Source: Micropepsaceae bacterium (GTDB lineage Bacteria; Pseudomonadota; Alphaproteobacteria; Micropepsales; Micropepsaceae). From it: a stretch of 5,893 nt of DNA. The notes beneath the pieces were generated by a model. The model saw nothing but the letters and a program-made list of their open reading frames with translations, had not been told where the DNA came from and made no database searches. Location of the stretch: positions 1 through 5,893 of the forward strand of contig JANWHR010000032.1 in NCBI GenBank assembly GCA_025450355.1. Direction: 5' to 3'. Both the position numbers and the translations under genes were made by a program. Below, in pieces: positions 1-5,684 of the stretch (its first letter is position 1; each line of letters starts with the position of its first letter).

Positions 1-584
1 AGATCGGCGGGGCGGCGCGCAGCCGAATTGGTGGTTCCCCGTGGCTGAAATCCGCGGGTTTGGCATTGCCGGGGCTGGTTTTCGTGCAGATGCTGCTGGG
101 CGCGTTCATGGCCGGGCTGGACGCCGGGCGCGCCTTCAACACCTGGCCAAGCTATGCCGGGCGCTGGATTCCCCTTGGCCTGTTCGATCTTGAACCGTGG
201 TGGCGCAATCATTTCGAAAACCACGCGATGGTGCATTTTCAGCATCGCACCGTCGCCTATGTGGTCGTGCTGGCTGCGGTTCTCCTGTACTGGCGGTTGC
301 GCGGTGCCGGGCGTGCCACGAAGCTTGCCGGCAGGCACGTGCTGGCGCTCACGGCCGTTCAGTTTGCGCTGGGCGTGGTTACGGTGTGGTCGTCGGTGGC
401 GCTGCCGCTGGCAGCGCTGCATCAGATCTGCGCATTGGCGCTCTTTGCCAGCACGCTGTGGTGGGCGTTCACACTTGGACCGCGGGCTTCCAGCCCGCAC
501 GCGGCCGAGGACGGCCGTTACTCGGCCGGTACCGCGCGCCGGCTTCCGGTCAGCGGAAATGCCGGGGAGGGCACCAGGGCATAG
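1..584 (+). CDS. ctaA: Heme A synthase (COX15/CtaA family), C-terminal part; N-terminus outside the window
   Basis: This integral membrane enzyme converts heme O to heme A for cytochrome aa3-type oxidases. The reading frame is open from position 3, with no start codon needed inside the window, and ends at TAG 582-584, giving 193 visible residues. The family signature is clear: a GAFMAGLDAGRAFNTWP stretch (about 99-149), then GRWIPLGLFD, then FENHAMVHFQHRTVAY. The histidine codons at 243-245 (QHR) and 420-422 (LHQ) sit where C-terminal-half heme-ligand histidines are expected. Hydrophobic segments lie at about 63-116, 222-294, 342-402 and 414-474. Members of the family usually stop soon after the last membrane helix; here about 35 hydrophilic residues follow, encoded by DNA containing two GC-rich palindromes, so the tail looks secondarily added. 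The 3' end overlaps the convergent DoxX gene by 67 bases. The family call is firm; the ancestral end of the protein is uncertain. Confidence 0.93.
   Translation, partial: IGGAARSRIGGSPWLKSAGLALPGLVFVQMLLGAFMAGLDAGRAFNTWPSYAGRWIPLGLFDLEPWWRNHFENHAMVHFQHRTVAYVVVLAAVLLYWRLRGAGRATKLAGRHVLALTAVQFALGVVTVWSSVALPLAALHQICALALFASTLWWAFTLGPRASSPHAAEDGRYSAGTARRLPVSGNAGEGTRA
482..528. repeat. Pair of GC-rich perfect hairpins in the ctaA/DoxX convergent overlap (REP-like palindromes)
   Basis: Two perfect stems lie side by side. The first pairs GCGGGCT (482-488) with AGCCCGC (492-498) around a 3-base loop. The second pairs CGGCCGAG (502-509) with CTCGGCCG (521-528) around an 11-base loop that contains a further palindrome, ACGGCCGT (511-518). 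The stop codon of the DoxX gene (518-520) falls in this loop. Neither stem is followed by a T-run on either strand, so these are not typical intrinsic terminators, although structure between convergent genes could still slow polymerase from both sides. The form and gene-end location resemble short extragenic palindromic (REP) elements. Only one copy is present in the window, so repetitiveness is not shown. Confidence 0.55.
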
Positions 585-961
585 GCGCCATCACCCAATC
601 CTGCCTGCGCCAGCAGCGCGATGGCCCACAACAGGGGCATCTCGGCACCGCCAATGGTGAACCAGTAGCCCTTCCGCACGATCCAGTACTGCGCAGCGCC
701 GAGGATCAGCGGCACGCAGTAGAGCGCGACCCAGCGGGTATAGATTCCCGGGATCAGGCACAGGGCGCCGAGAAATTCACCGGAGAGCACATAGATGATC
801 ACCCAGGATGGGTAGCCGGCCTGGGCGAGGCCGTTCCACCAGCCGTCGAAACCGGTCGGAAGCACGTAAAATTTCCAGTAGATGTGCGCAATGGCGTAAG
901 CGCCGAGGCAGACGCGCAGGAACAGCGCAGTGTAAGGTGCTGTCCGGTTATCAATCCCCAC
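518..961 (-). CDS. DoxX-family small integral membrane protein
   Basis: The product is a 147-residue four-helix membrane protein of the DoxX family. Hydrophobic segments lie at about residues 11-31, 51-71, 76-95 and 107-129. Family features are the acidic residue opening the second-helix motif (SGEFLGALCLIPG, 60-72), the arginine after it (YTRW), and the GYWFTIGGAE segment (98-107) before the last helix. The frame stays open upstream to 1138, but that part is not DoxX-like and lies in the zeta-like gene. I choose GTG at 961 because CCTCC at 970-974 reads GGAGG on the coding strand, 8 bases before it, and the first helix follows directly. DoxX proteins are often linked to redox or thiol stress, but this member's function cannot be told from sequence. 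The gene is convergent with ctaA and its last codons use the palindromic DNA there. It lies 73 bases after the zeta-like gene on the same strand. Confidence 0.85.
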   Translation of the reverse strand: MGIDNRTAPYTALFLRVCLGAYAIAHIYWKFYVLPTGFDGWWNGLAQAGYPSWVIIYVLSGEFLGALCLIPGIYTRWVALYCVPLILGAAQYWIVRKGYWFTIGGAEMPLLWAIALLAQAGLGDGAYALVPSPAFPLTGSRRAVPAE

Positions 962-983
962 AGGGGTATCCTCCGATTTGTGC

Positions 984-1020
984 CAATCGAACGATTGCAG
1001 CCGAAATGTGCCCGCGTCAA
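984..1020 (-). promoter_or_regulatory. Possible promoter/operator of the DoxX gene with a 14-bp palindrome
   Basis: In the 73-base gap upstream of the DoxX start, the minus strand carries a TTGACG box (1020-1015). A perfect 14-bp palindrome, CAATCG-AA-CGATTG (984-997), covers the place where a -10 box at 17-base spacing would lie (997-992). The -10 match itself is poor, so the promoter call is weak. The palindrome would suit a repressor or activator dimer site. Co-transcription from the cassette upstream is the alternative. Confidence 0.3.
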
Positions 1021-1034
1021 TTGTGGTGATTGCA

Positions 1035-1676
1035 TCACTCTCGGCTACGTGATCTCTGCCTGCGGCGTATTGACCGGCGCCGGGCGAGAACACTCCGGAT
1101 CGTCGGGAATGCGGCCGGATAGACCGTAACCTCATCATTCTGCTTGGCCGCGATGAGCTGCGGGCTCGCCGCTGAATTATCGAAGATCCATGCCCTGTGG
1201 GCGGCGTTTAAAAACCAGGGTAGTTGCCGAAGGGACCTCTTGTATCGGGCCACGATCTTATCCGCCGGCACATCGTGCCCGCCACGCGCGACCCGGAGGC
1301 GCACCCGTTCAACATTTTTCGTGACGTGATCAAGAACAACATAGATGAGGCAGATTTCAAAACCCTTTTGGAGCGCTAGCGCGACCAATGGCCGGTACTT
1401 CGATGTTGACAGAACGGTCTCTACGCCAACTGTCTGGTACGCTGAAATTGACGCGCGAAGCCAACCCTCTATCCGGATGACTGCCTGCAGATTCGATTCA
1501 TTTGCGCTCAGTCCTTCAGACGCAAATATCCGCGCTGAAAGGGCGTCAGGATTGATGATCCAGACGGACTGATCAAATTCTTCGATTGGGACACCGGTAT
1601 AAAGTGTACTTTTCCCTGAACCGTTCGGCCCGGCGACAATCCAGAGAGTAGGTCGTTCAGCTTCTGACGGCGGCAC
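1035..1676 (-). CDS. Zeta-toxin-family P-loop kinase (probable toxin of a toxin-antitoxin pair)
   Basis: This 213-residue cytosolic protein belongs to the zeta toxin/AAA-type small-molecule kinase group; characterised zeta and PezT toxins phosphorylate UDP-N-acetylglucosamine and poison cell-wall synthesis. Visible motifs in order are the P-loop AGPNGSGKST (residues 15-24), INPD (41-44) at the place of the conserved acidic residue, ETVLST (86-91), and an arginine-rich lid RVARGGHDVP (128-137) followed by RY.RSL (144-149). Residues 194-213 contain ten arginines, an odd tail that may reflect an altered 3' end. Translation probably starts at GTG 1676, inside the upstream small gene, whose stop lies at 1659-1657. 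The 20-base overlap and lack of a strong ribosome site suggest translational coupling. Base composition is less GC-rich than the flanks (27 of 60 bases at 1321-1380), pointing to transfer. The family is well supported; toxicity and substrate are inferred. Confidence 0.85.
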   Translation of the reverse strand: MPPSEAERPTLWIVAGPNGSGKSTLYTGVPIEEFDQSVWIINPDALSARIFASEGLSANESNLQAVIRIEGWLRASISAYQTVGVETVLSTSKYRPLVALALQKGFEICLIYVVLDHVTKNVERVRLRVARGGHDVPADKIVARYKRSLRQLPWFLNAAHRAWIFDNSAASPQLIAAKQNDEVTVYPAAFPTIRSVLARRRSIRRRQRSRSRE

Positions 1677-1890
1677 GACGGGCGCGTGTTCGGACCCTTG
1701 GCGTTTTCAGGGCTTTCTTCACATTTCTTCGGAATATTTCCTCAAGCTGTAAGCCGAAGTTTGGGTTTTGAGTATCAAGCACCGGGACCAGGACGGCCCG
1801 GCCATCAGCCATAATGGCCCGTTTCCTGGGAATTGACCGGGCCGCCTTACCCCGCCTCGGGCCTCGTTTGGCAAGCACAATTTTCATCAT
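1657..1890 (-). CDS. Small very basic protein upstream of the zeta-like kinase (candidate antitoxin or partner; not recognised)
   Basis: I do not recognise a family. From ATG 1890 the product has 77 residues; an in-frame GTG at 1896 and a second ATG at 1887 are equally possible, and no clear ribosome site decides between them. The protein has about 22 Lys/Arg against 4 Asp/Glu. A basic N-terminus (about 1-27) precedes a short ordered-looking core (GRAVLVPVLDTQNPNFG, about 30-46), then an amphipathic stretch LQLEEIFRRNVKKAL, then an Arg-rich end. No helix-turn-helix, ribbon-helix-helix or membrane segment is evident. The gene overlaps the start of the zeta-like gene by 20 bases in the toxin-antitoxin order (small gene first), so an antitoxin or cofactor role is reasonable by position. 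Classical epsilon/PezA antitoxins do not look like this. That it is a real gene is supported by the overlap and by sharing the low-GC patch. Confidence 0.6.
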   Translation of the reverse strand: MMKIVLAKRGPRRGKAARSIPRKRAIMADGRAVLVPVLDTQNPNFGLQLEEIFRRNVKKALKTPRVRTRARRAAVRS

Positions 1891-1911
1891 CAACACCGTT
1901 GGAGTTGCTGG

Positions 1912-1939
1912 AGTATAGATAGATTCGCGAAATTTCCAG
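1912..1939 (-). promoter_or_regulatory. Possible promoter for the zeta-like cassette
   Basis: The minus strand carries TATACT (1917-1912), one base from the TATAAT consensus. The best upstream hexamer at 16-base spacing is CTGGAA (1939-1934), which matches only 3 of 6 bases of TTGACA and abuts the metY stop codon. The position, 22-27 bases before the first possible start codon of the cassette, is right for a short leader. Read-through from metY is the alternative, since I see no terminator hairpin between the genes. Confidence 0.35.
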
Positions 1940-3211
1940 CTATCCCATAGCCTGGTCGAGGTCGGCGATCAGGTCCTTCACGTCTTCGATGCCGACAGAC
2001 AGCCGCACGACCTCGGGGCCGGCGCCGGTCTTGATGCGGTCTTCATCCGACAACTGCCGGTGCGTGGTTGAGGCGGGGTGAATGATCAGACTGCGCGTGT
2101 CGCCGATATTCGCGAGATGGCTGAAGATGCGGACGCGGTTGACCAGATTCATGCCCGCATCAAAGCCGCCGCGCAATCCAAAGGTGTACACAGAACCTGC
2201 GCCCTTCGGGCAGTATTTGCGATGGGCAGGATAGAGCGGATGCGATTCCAGTCCGGCATAATTTACCCAGGCGACCCGTTGGTCGCGCGCCAGCCATTCC
2301 GCGACCGCCAGCGCATTTTCACAATGCCGTTTCATGCGCAACGGCAGAGTCTCGATCCCGGTCAGCACCAGAACGGCATTCTGCGGCGCAAGACAGGAGC
2401 CAACATCCCGCAGCGACAGCGCACGCGCGGCGACGCAGAAGGCGAAGTCTCCGAAGGTCTCGTAGAAACGGATGCCGTGGTAGGACGGATTCTCGTCGGT
2501 CAGGGTGGGGTATTTGCCGCTTTTCGCCCAATCGAAGGTGCCCGCTTCGACGATGGCGCCGGCCAGCGAATTGCCATGGCCACCGAGAAATTTTGTCGCC
2601 GAATGGACGACAATATGCGCGCCCCATTCAATGGGCCTGATCAGGTAGGGCGAGGCCAGCGTGTTATCGACTATCAACGGCACGCCCGCCTGCTCGGCGA
2701 CACGCGCGATACCTTCCAGATCGCTGATCACCCCGCCGGGATTGGCGATGCTTTCGCAGAAGATCGCCCGCGTCTTGTCCGTGACCTGGCGCGCGAAACT
2801 GTCCGCCTCCGTCGCATCGGCCCAGCGCACATGCCAGTCATATTTGGCGAAGGCCTGGCCGAACTGGTTCACGGATCCGCCATAGAGCTGGCGCGCGGAA
2901 ATGAATTCGCCGCCGGGCTCCATGAGCGTGTGAAACACCAGATGCTGTGCCGCGTGACCCGATGCGGCGGCCAGGCCCGCGGTGCCACCCTCCAGCGCCG
3001 CGATGCGTTCCTCCATCACCGCGACGGTTGGATTCATGATCCGGGAATAGATGTTTCCGAAGACCTGGAGATTGAACAGCGCCGCCGCCTGATCCGCGTT
3101 GTCGAAGACATAGGCGGAGGTCTGATAGATGGGGGTGATGCGTGCACCCGTTGCGGGATCGGGCTGCGCGCCCGCATGCACCGCGAGCGTGTCGAAGCCG
3201 TATTCGGCCAT
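1940..3211 (-). CDS. metY: O-acetylhomoserine sulfhydrylase (PLP-dependent, MetY type)
   Basis: This cytosolic PLP enzyme makes homocysteine and acetate from O-acetyl-L-homoserine and sulfide (direct sulfhydrylation in methionine synthesis). The 423-residue length fits MetY better than the shorter O-succinylhomoserine enzyme MetZ (about 400). Features of the Cys/Met-metabolism PLP family are TLAVHAG near the N-terminus, YSRIMNPTV (about 55-63), VDNTLASPY (about 181-189) with the aspartate that pairs with the PLP ring nitrogen, and SATKFLGGHG with the PLP lysine at about 207. The C-terminal domain has GDTRSLIIHPASTTH. The frame is open upstream to 3259, but ATG 3211 is preferred: AGGGAG lies at 3223-3218, 6 bases before it, and the protein then begins in the usual family manner. 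This ribosome site overlaps the stop codon of the upstream gene (3224-3222), so the two genes are tightly coupled in one operon. No methionine riboswitch is possible in the 10-base gap. Confidence 0.95.
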   Translation of the reverse strand: MAEYGFDTLAVHAGAQPDPATGARITPIYQTSAYVFDNADQAAALFNLQVFGNIYSRIMNPTVAVMEERIAALEGGTAGLAAASGHAAQHLVFHTLMEPGGEFISARQLYGGSVNQFGQAFAKYDWHVRWADATEADSFARQVTDKTRAIFCESIANPGGVISDLEGIARVAEQAGVPLIVDNTLASPYLIRPIEWGAHIVVHSATKFLGGHGNSLAGAIVEAGTFDWAKSGKYPTLTDENPSYHGIRFYETFGDFAFCVAARALSLRDVGSCLAPQNAVLVLTGIETLPLRMKRHCENALAVAEWLARDQRVAWVNYAGLESHPLYPAHRKYCPKGAGSVYTFGLRGGFDAGMNLVNRVRIFSHLANIGDTRSLIIHPASTTHRQLSDEDRIKTGAGPEVVRLSVGIEDVKDLIADLDQAMG

Positions 3212-3221
3212 GATTGACTCC

Positions 3222-3740
3222 CTATCCGCGCCGGAGCGATCCGCCCTGGCTGAATGCAAAGGGTTTACGATTGTCGATCACGCGCCGGTTCACGCCGAAC
3301 CAGCCGATCTCGCCCGACAGCCGGCCATATTCGATTTTCGGACAGCGGTTCATGATGACGGTAAGCCCGGTGGCTTCGGCGCGTTTGGCGGCCTCTTCAT
3401 TGATGACGCCGAGCTGCATCCACAGCACTTTCAGTTGCAGCCGGTCCTTGTTGGCAATGGCTTCATCAGTGATCGGGCCGGCGGCTTCCGCATTGCGGAA
3501 GATGTCAATCATATCGACAGGGGCGGGCAGGTCAGATATCTGCGCATAGACTTTCTGGCCCAGAATCTCCTTTCCCGCCTGACCCGGATTTACCGGGATG
3601 ATGTTGAAGCCCTTGTCGAGCAAATATTTCATCGCGAAATAGGATGGGCGTGCCGGATTGGGCGAGGCGCCCACCATGGCGATGGACTTTACACTGCGCA
3701 AAATCCGCGCGATCAGCGCGTCGGGATAATTCGGGACCAT
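3222..3740 (-). CDS. CoA-binding protein (CoA_binding_2 family, YccU-like)
   Basis: The product is a 172-residue single-domain Rossmann-fold protein related to the CoA-binding domain of succinyl-CoA synthetase alpha and acyl-CoA synthetases. The signature runs in order: VKSIAMVGASPNPARPS (about 17-33, nucleotide-binding loop), NIIPVNPGQAG (46-56), LPAPVDMIDIFRN (71-83), VLWMQLGVINEEAA (105-118) and the C-terminal NRCPKIEYGRL. It is about 35 residues longer than E. coli YccU; the extra C-terminal part after the NRCP motif seems ordinary for alphaproteobacterial members (from memory). The ATG at 3740 shares its A with the TAA stop of the upstream gene (TAATG), indicating termination-reinitiation coupling; no separate ribosome site is obvious. 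The biochemical role of the family is not established. Its place between a crotonase-like gene and metY suggests a link to acyl-CoA or acetyl-CoA-dependent sulfur amino acid metabolism, which is inference. Confidence 0.93.
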   Translation of the reverse strand: MVPNYPDALIARILRSVKSIAMVGASPNPARPSYFAMKYLLDKGFNIIPVNPGQAGKEILGQKVYAQISDLPAPVDMIDIFRNAEAAGPITDEAIANKDRLQLKVLWMQLGVINEEAAKRAEATGLTVIMNRCPKIEYGRLSGEIGWFGVNRRVIDNRKPFAFSQGGSLRRG

Positions 3741-4546
3741 TATGGGTTCGGCCAGTTGGGTGGACGCTTTTCGATGAAGGCGCAGATACCCTCCACCGCT
3801 TCCGCATGAAGCATATTCTGCACCATCACTTCGCCAACATAGTCATAGGCGCCCGAAAGACCGAGTTCGAGTTGATGCTGGAAGGCGAGTTTCCCCATTT
3901 TCAGTGTCGCGACCGGTTTTGCGGCGATCACCTGGGCCAGTGCCGTGGTTTCGCTCTCCAGTTCGGAACCGGCGACCACGCGATTGACGAGGCCAAGGCG
4001 TTGCGCCTCGGCGGCGGATATCGGCTGCCCCGTCAGCAGCATTTCCATGGCAAATTTGCGCGGAATCGCCCGCGATAGCGCCACCATGGGGGTGGAACAG
4101 AAGAGTCCGATGTTGATGCCCGGCGTGGCAAATCGCGCGTCCGAAGATGCGATCGCCAGATCACAACTGGCCACCAACTGGCAGCCGGCGGCGGTTGCCA
4201 TGCCCTGAACCTTTGCGATCACCGGCCTTGGATGGCGGACGATGGTCTGCATCAGGCGGCTGCATTGCGCGAACACGGCGCGGTAGCGGGCAAGTCCGCG
4301 GTCGCCATCCGCGCGGAAGCCGGTCATTTCCTTGAGGTCGTGTCCGGCGCTGAACACCGGACCGGTCGAGGCGATGATGACAACCCGGACAGAGGCATCT
4401 TCCACCACCTCATCCAGCGCAAGCTGGAGCGCGCGCATCATGTTCTCCGACAGGGGATTGCGCGCCTCCGGACGGTTCAATGTCAGCATCAGGATACCGC
4501 CGTCGCGGGCGGAAAGCAGAAGCGGCGAAGCGGACTGCTGGTTCAC
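3740..4546 (-). CDS. Enoyl-CoA hydratase/isomerase-family protein, ECHDC3-like, lacking both catalytic glutamates
   Basis: The product is a 268-residue crotonase-fold protein. The oxyanion-hole region is present (FSAGHDLKEM, about 65-74), as is the second half-site (VQGMATAAGCQLVASCDLAIAS, about 113-134). Classical enoyl-CoA hydratase has two catalytic glutamates 20 residues apart; the matching positions are Gln (about 123, in AGCQL) and Gly (about 143, in FATPGINIGLF), with the 20-residue spacing kept. The motifs AAGCQLVASCD, FATPGxNxGLFCSTP and AIPRKFAMEMLLTG closely recall the ECHDC3 branch, so simple hydratase activity is unlikely. Isomerase, hydrolase or CoA-ester-binding roles remain possible. 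The frame extends to 4621, but I choose GTG 4546: GGGAG at 4560-4556 lies 9 bases before it, and the upstream residues are not crotonase-like. It is the first gene of an operon with the CoA-binding gene and metY, divergent from rplM. Confidence 0.9.
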   Translation of the reverse strand: MNQQSASPLLLSARDGGILMLTLNRPEARNPLSENMMRALQLALDEVVEDASVRVVIIASTGPVFSAGHDLKEMTGFRADGDRGLARYRAVFAQCSRLMQTIVRHPRPVIAKVQGMATAAGCQLVASCDLAIASSDARFATPGINIGLFCSTPMVALSRAIPRKFAMEMLLTGQPISAAEAQRLGLVNRVVAGSELESETTALAQVIAAKPVATLKMGKLAFQHQLELGLSGAYDYVGEVMVQNMLHAEAVEGICAFIEKRPPNWPNP

Positions 4547-4567
4547 CGGCAGGTTCTCCCGGAATGT

Positions 4568-4585
4568 GCGGTAATATGATACCGC
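4568..4585 (-). promoter_or_regulatory. Possible promoter/operator of the crotonase-CoA-binding-metY operon
   Basis: An inverted repeat with perfect 6-base arms, GCGGTA (4568-4573) and TACCGC (4580-4585), encloses a 6-base spacer. On the minus strand its interior contains TATCAT (4581-4576), five of six matches to the -10 consensus, 29 bases before the GTG at 4546. No convincing -35 box is found at 16-18 bases. A dimeric regulator binding here would block the operon start. Confidence 0.35.
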
Positions 4586-4630
4586 TCGTTGAAATGGCTG
4601 CGATTCCGGCGCCGATTGCACGTGATTGGC

Positions 4631-4659
4631 TTGACCACGCGCGAAACGGCCGCTACATC
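4631..4659 (+). promoter_or_regulatory. Promoter of rplM-rpsI
   Basis: TTGACC (4631-4636, five of six matches to the -35 consensus) is followed after exactly 17 bases by TACATC (4654-4659); with the preceding C this reads CTACAT, close to the CTATAT-like -10 boxes described for alphaproteobacteria. Transcription would begin near 4666, giving a leader of about 40 bases ahead of the ATG at 4705. This start would leave only about 6 bases before the in-frame ATG at 4672, a further argument against that codon as the rplM start. Confidence 0.6.
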
Positions 4660-4662
4660 GCG

Positions 4663-4689
4663 GCGCCGGCCATGGATCAGGGCCCGCGC
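4663..4689 (+). promoter_or_regulatory. Possible stem-loop in the rplM leader
   Basis: GCGC (4663-4666) can pair with GCGC (4686-4689), and GGCC (4668-4671) with GGCC (4681-4684), separated by a C-C mismatch (4667/4685), leaving a 9-base loop. The stem ends 3 bases before the ribosome site GGGAG (4693-4697). In E. coli, L13 represses its own operon through the mRNA leader; this structure could serve the same end, but short GC-rich pairing is common by chance in such DNA. Confidence 0.25.
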
Positions 4690-4704
4690 ATTGGGAGTCC
4701 TATC

Positions 4705-5184
4705 ATGCAATCCTATTCGGCCAAAGCCTCCGACATCCGGAAGATATGGGTGCTGATCGACGCCCAGGGACTCGTCGTTGGGCGGCTGGCGGCAGTCATC
4801 GCCATGCGGCTGCGCGGCAAGCACAAACCGATGTACACGCCGCATCTGGATTGCGGCGACAATGTCATTGTGATCAACGCGGACAAGGTCCTGCTGACGG
4901 GCAACAAACGCAGGGACAAGGTATATCACTGGCATACGGGTTACATCGGCGGGATCAAGGAACGCCGGCCCGAGGATTTTCTCACGGGGAAAAATCCTCA
5001 ACGGGTGGTGGAAAAAGCGGTGCAGCGGATGCTGCCACGCGGGCCGTTGGGCAAACATCAGTTCGCCAACCTGCGCGTTTATGCCGGACCCGATCATCCG
5101 CATGCGGCGCAACAGCCAGAAGTGCTGGACGTCGCCGCGCTCAACCCCAAAAACAGCAACTACCGCAAAGTGAAGGCAGCCTGA
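4705..5184 (+). CDS. rplM: 50S ribosomal protein L13 (uL13)
   Basis: L13 is an early-assembling 23S rRNA-binding protein of the large subunit. The 159-residue product shows the whole family pattern: KIWVLIDAQGLVVGRLA (about 13-29), RLRGKHKPMYTPHLDCGDNVIVINADKV (about 35-62), HTGYIGGIKER, VVEKAVQRMLPRGPLGK and the end signature LRVYAGPDHPHAAQQPE. The ATG at 4705 is chosen because GGGAG (4693-4697) lies 7 bases before it and MQSYSAKASDI matches the usual alphaproteobacterial start; in-frame ATG 4672 has no ribosome site. Length is normal for the class. It is the first gene of the rplM-rpsI operon, with its promoter in the divergent intergenic region. Confidence 0.98.
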   Translation: MQSYSAKASDIRKIWVLIDAQGLVVGRLAAVIAMRLRGKHKPMYTPHLDCGDNVIVINADKVLLTGNKRRDKVYHWHTGYIGGIKERRPEDFLTGKNPQRVVEKAVQRMLPRGPLGKHQFANLRVYAGPDHPHAAQQPEVLDVAALNPKNSNYRKVKAA

Positions 5185-5186
5185 CC

Positions 5187-5684
5187 ATGGCCGAAGGCGT
5201 CCGCGATTTTTCCGATCTCAAATCCACGCTGATCAAGGCGAAGCAGCCCGACAAGGCGGAGGCTGCGGCCGCAGAAGGACGCCCGAAGCTGGACAAGCAG
5301 GGGCGTGCCTATGCAACCGGCAAGCGCAAGAATGCGGTGGCGCGCGTCTGGCTGAAACCCGGACCGGGCCGCATACGGATCAACGAAAAGGAAGAGAACA
5401 TCTATTTCGCGCGACCGGTTCTGCGCATGATCCTGCGCCAGCCGCTGGTCGCCGCCGGACGGGATGGCCAGTTTGACGTCGTCTGCACGGTGATGGGCGG
5501 CGGGTTGTCCGGCCAGGCAGGTGCGGTGCGGCACGGAATCTCAAAGGCGCTGATTGCCTATGAACCAAATCTGCGCCCCGTGCTGAAACAGGGCGGCTTC
5601 CTCACCCGCGATCCGCGTGTCGTGGAACGCAAGAAATACGGCCGCCCAAAAGCCCGCCGCAGTTTCCAGTTCTCGAAACGCTAG
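5187..5684 (+). CDS. rpsI: 30S ribosomal protein S9 (uS9)
   Basis: S9 lies in the head of the small subunit, and its C-terminal tail reaches the P-site tRNA. The 165-residue product has a charged N-terminal extension of about 40 residues, as is usual in alphaproteobacteria, and then the S9 core: YATGKRKNAVARVWLKPGPG (about 42-61), IYFARPVLRM, GGGLSGQAGAVRHGISKAL (about 103-121), LKQGGFLTRDPRVVERKKYG and the basic end RRSFQFSKR. The final Lys-Arg needed for tRNA contact is intact. ATG 5187 begins 2 bases after the rplM stop (5182-5184); GAAGG at 5172-5176, inside rplM, is the likely ribosome site with a rather long 10-base spacing, and coupling to rplM is likely. The frame is also open upstream through rplM, but that stretch is out-of-frame L13 coding sequence. 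Confidence 0.98.
   Translation: MAEGVRDFSDLKSTLIKAKQPDKAEAAAAEGRPKLDKQGRAYATGKRKNAVARVWLKPGPGRIRINEKEENIYFARPVLRMILRQPLVAAGRDGQFDVVCTVMGGGLSGQAGAVRHGISKALIAYEPNLRPVLKQGGFLTRDPRVVERKKYGRPKARRSFQFSKR

Noticed and set aside
197..1129. Open plus-strand frame of 310 codons across ctaA, the DoxX gene and the zeta-like gene
   Set aside because: It reads without stops because of GC-rich codon use, shows no recognisable domain or hydrophobic pattern, and conflicts with three supported genes.
1373..1382. Palindrome GCGCTAGCGC inside the zeta-like gene
   Set aside because: It lies in coding sequence far from any start, and a 10-bp palindrome of this composition is likely by chance.
2078..3217. Long plus-strand open frame (379 codons) opposite metY
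   Set aside because: It is an antisense shadow of a highly conserved gene; the translated sequence has no family features.
4746..5186. Upstream extension of the rpsI frame through rplM, suggesting an S9 with a long N-terminal domain
   Set aside because: The stretch is out-of-frame L13 coding sequence; ATG 5187 gives a normal S9 for the class.
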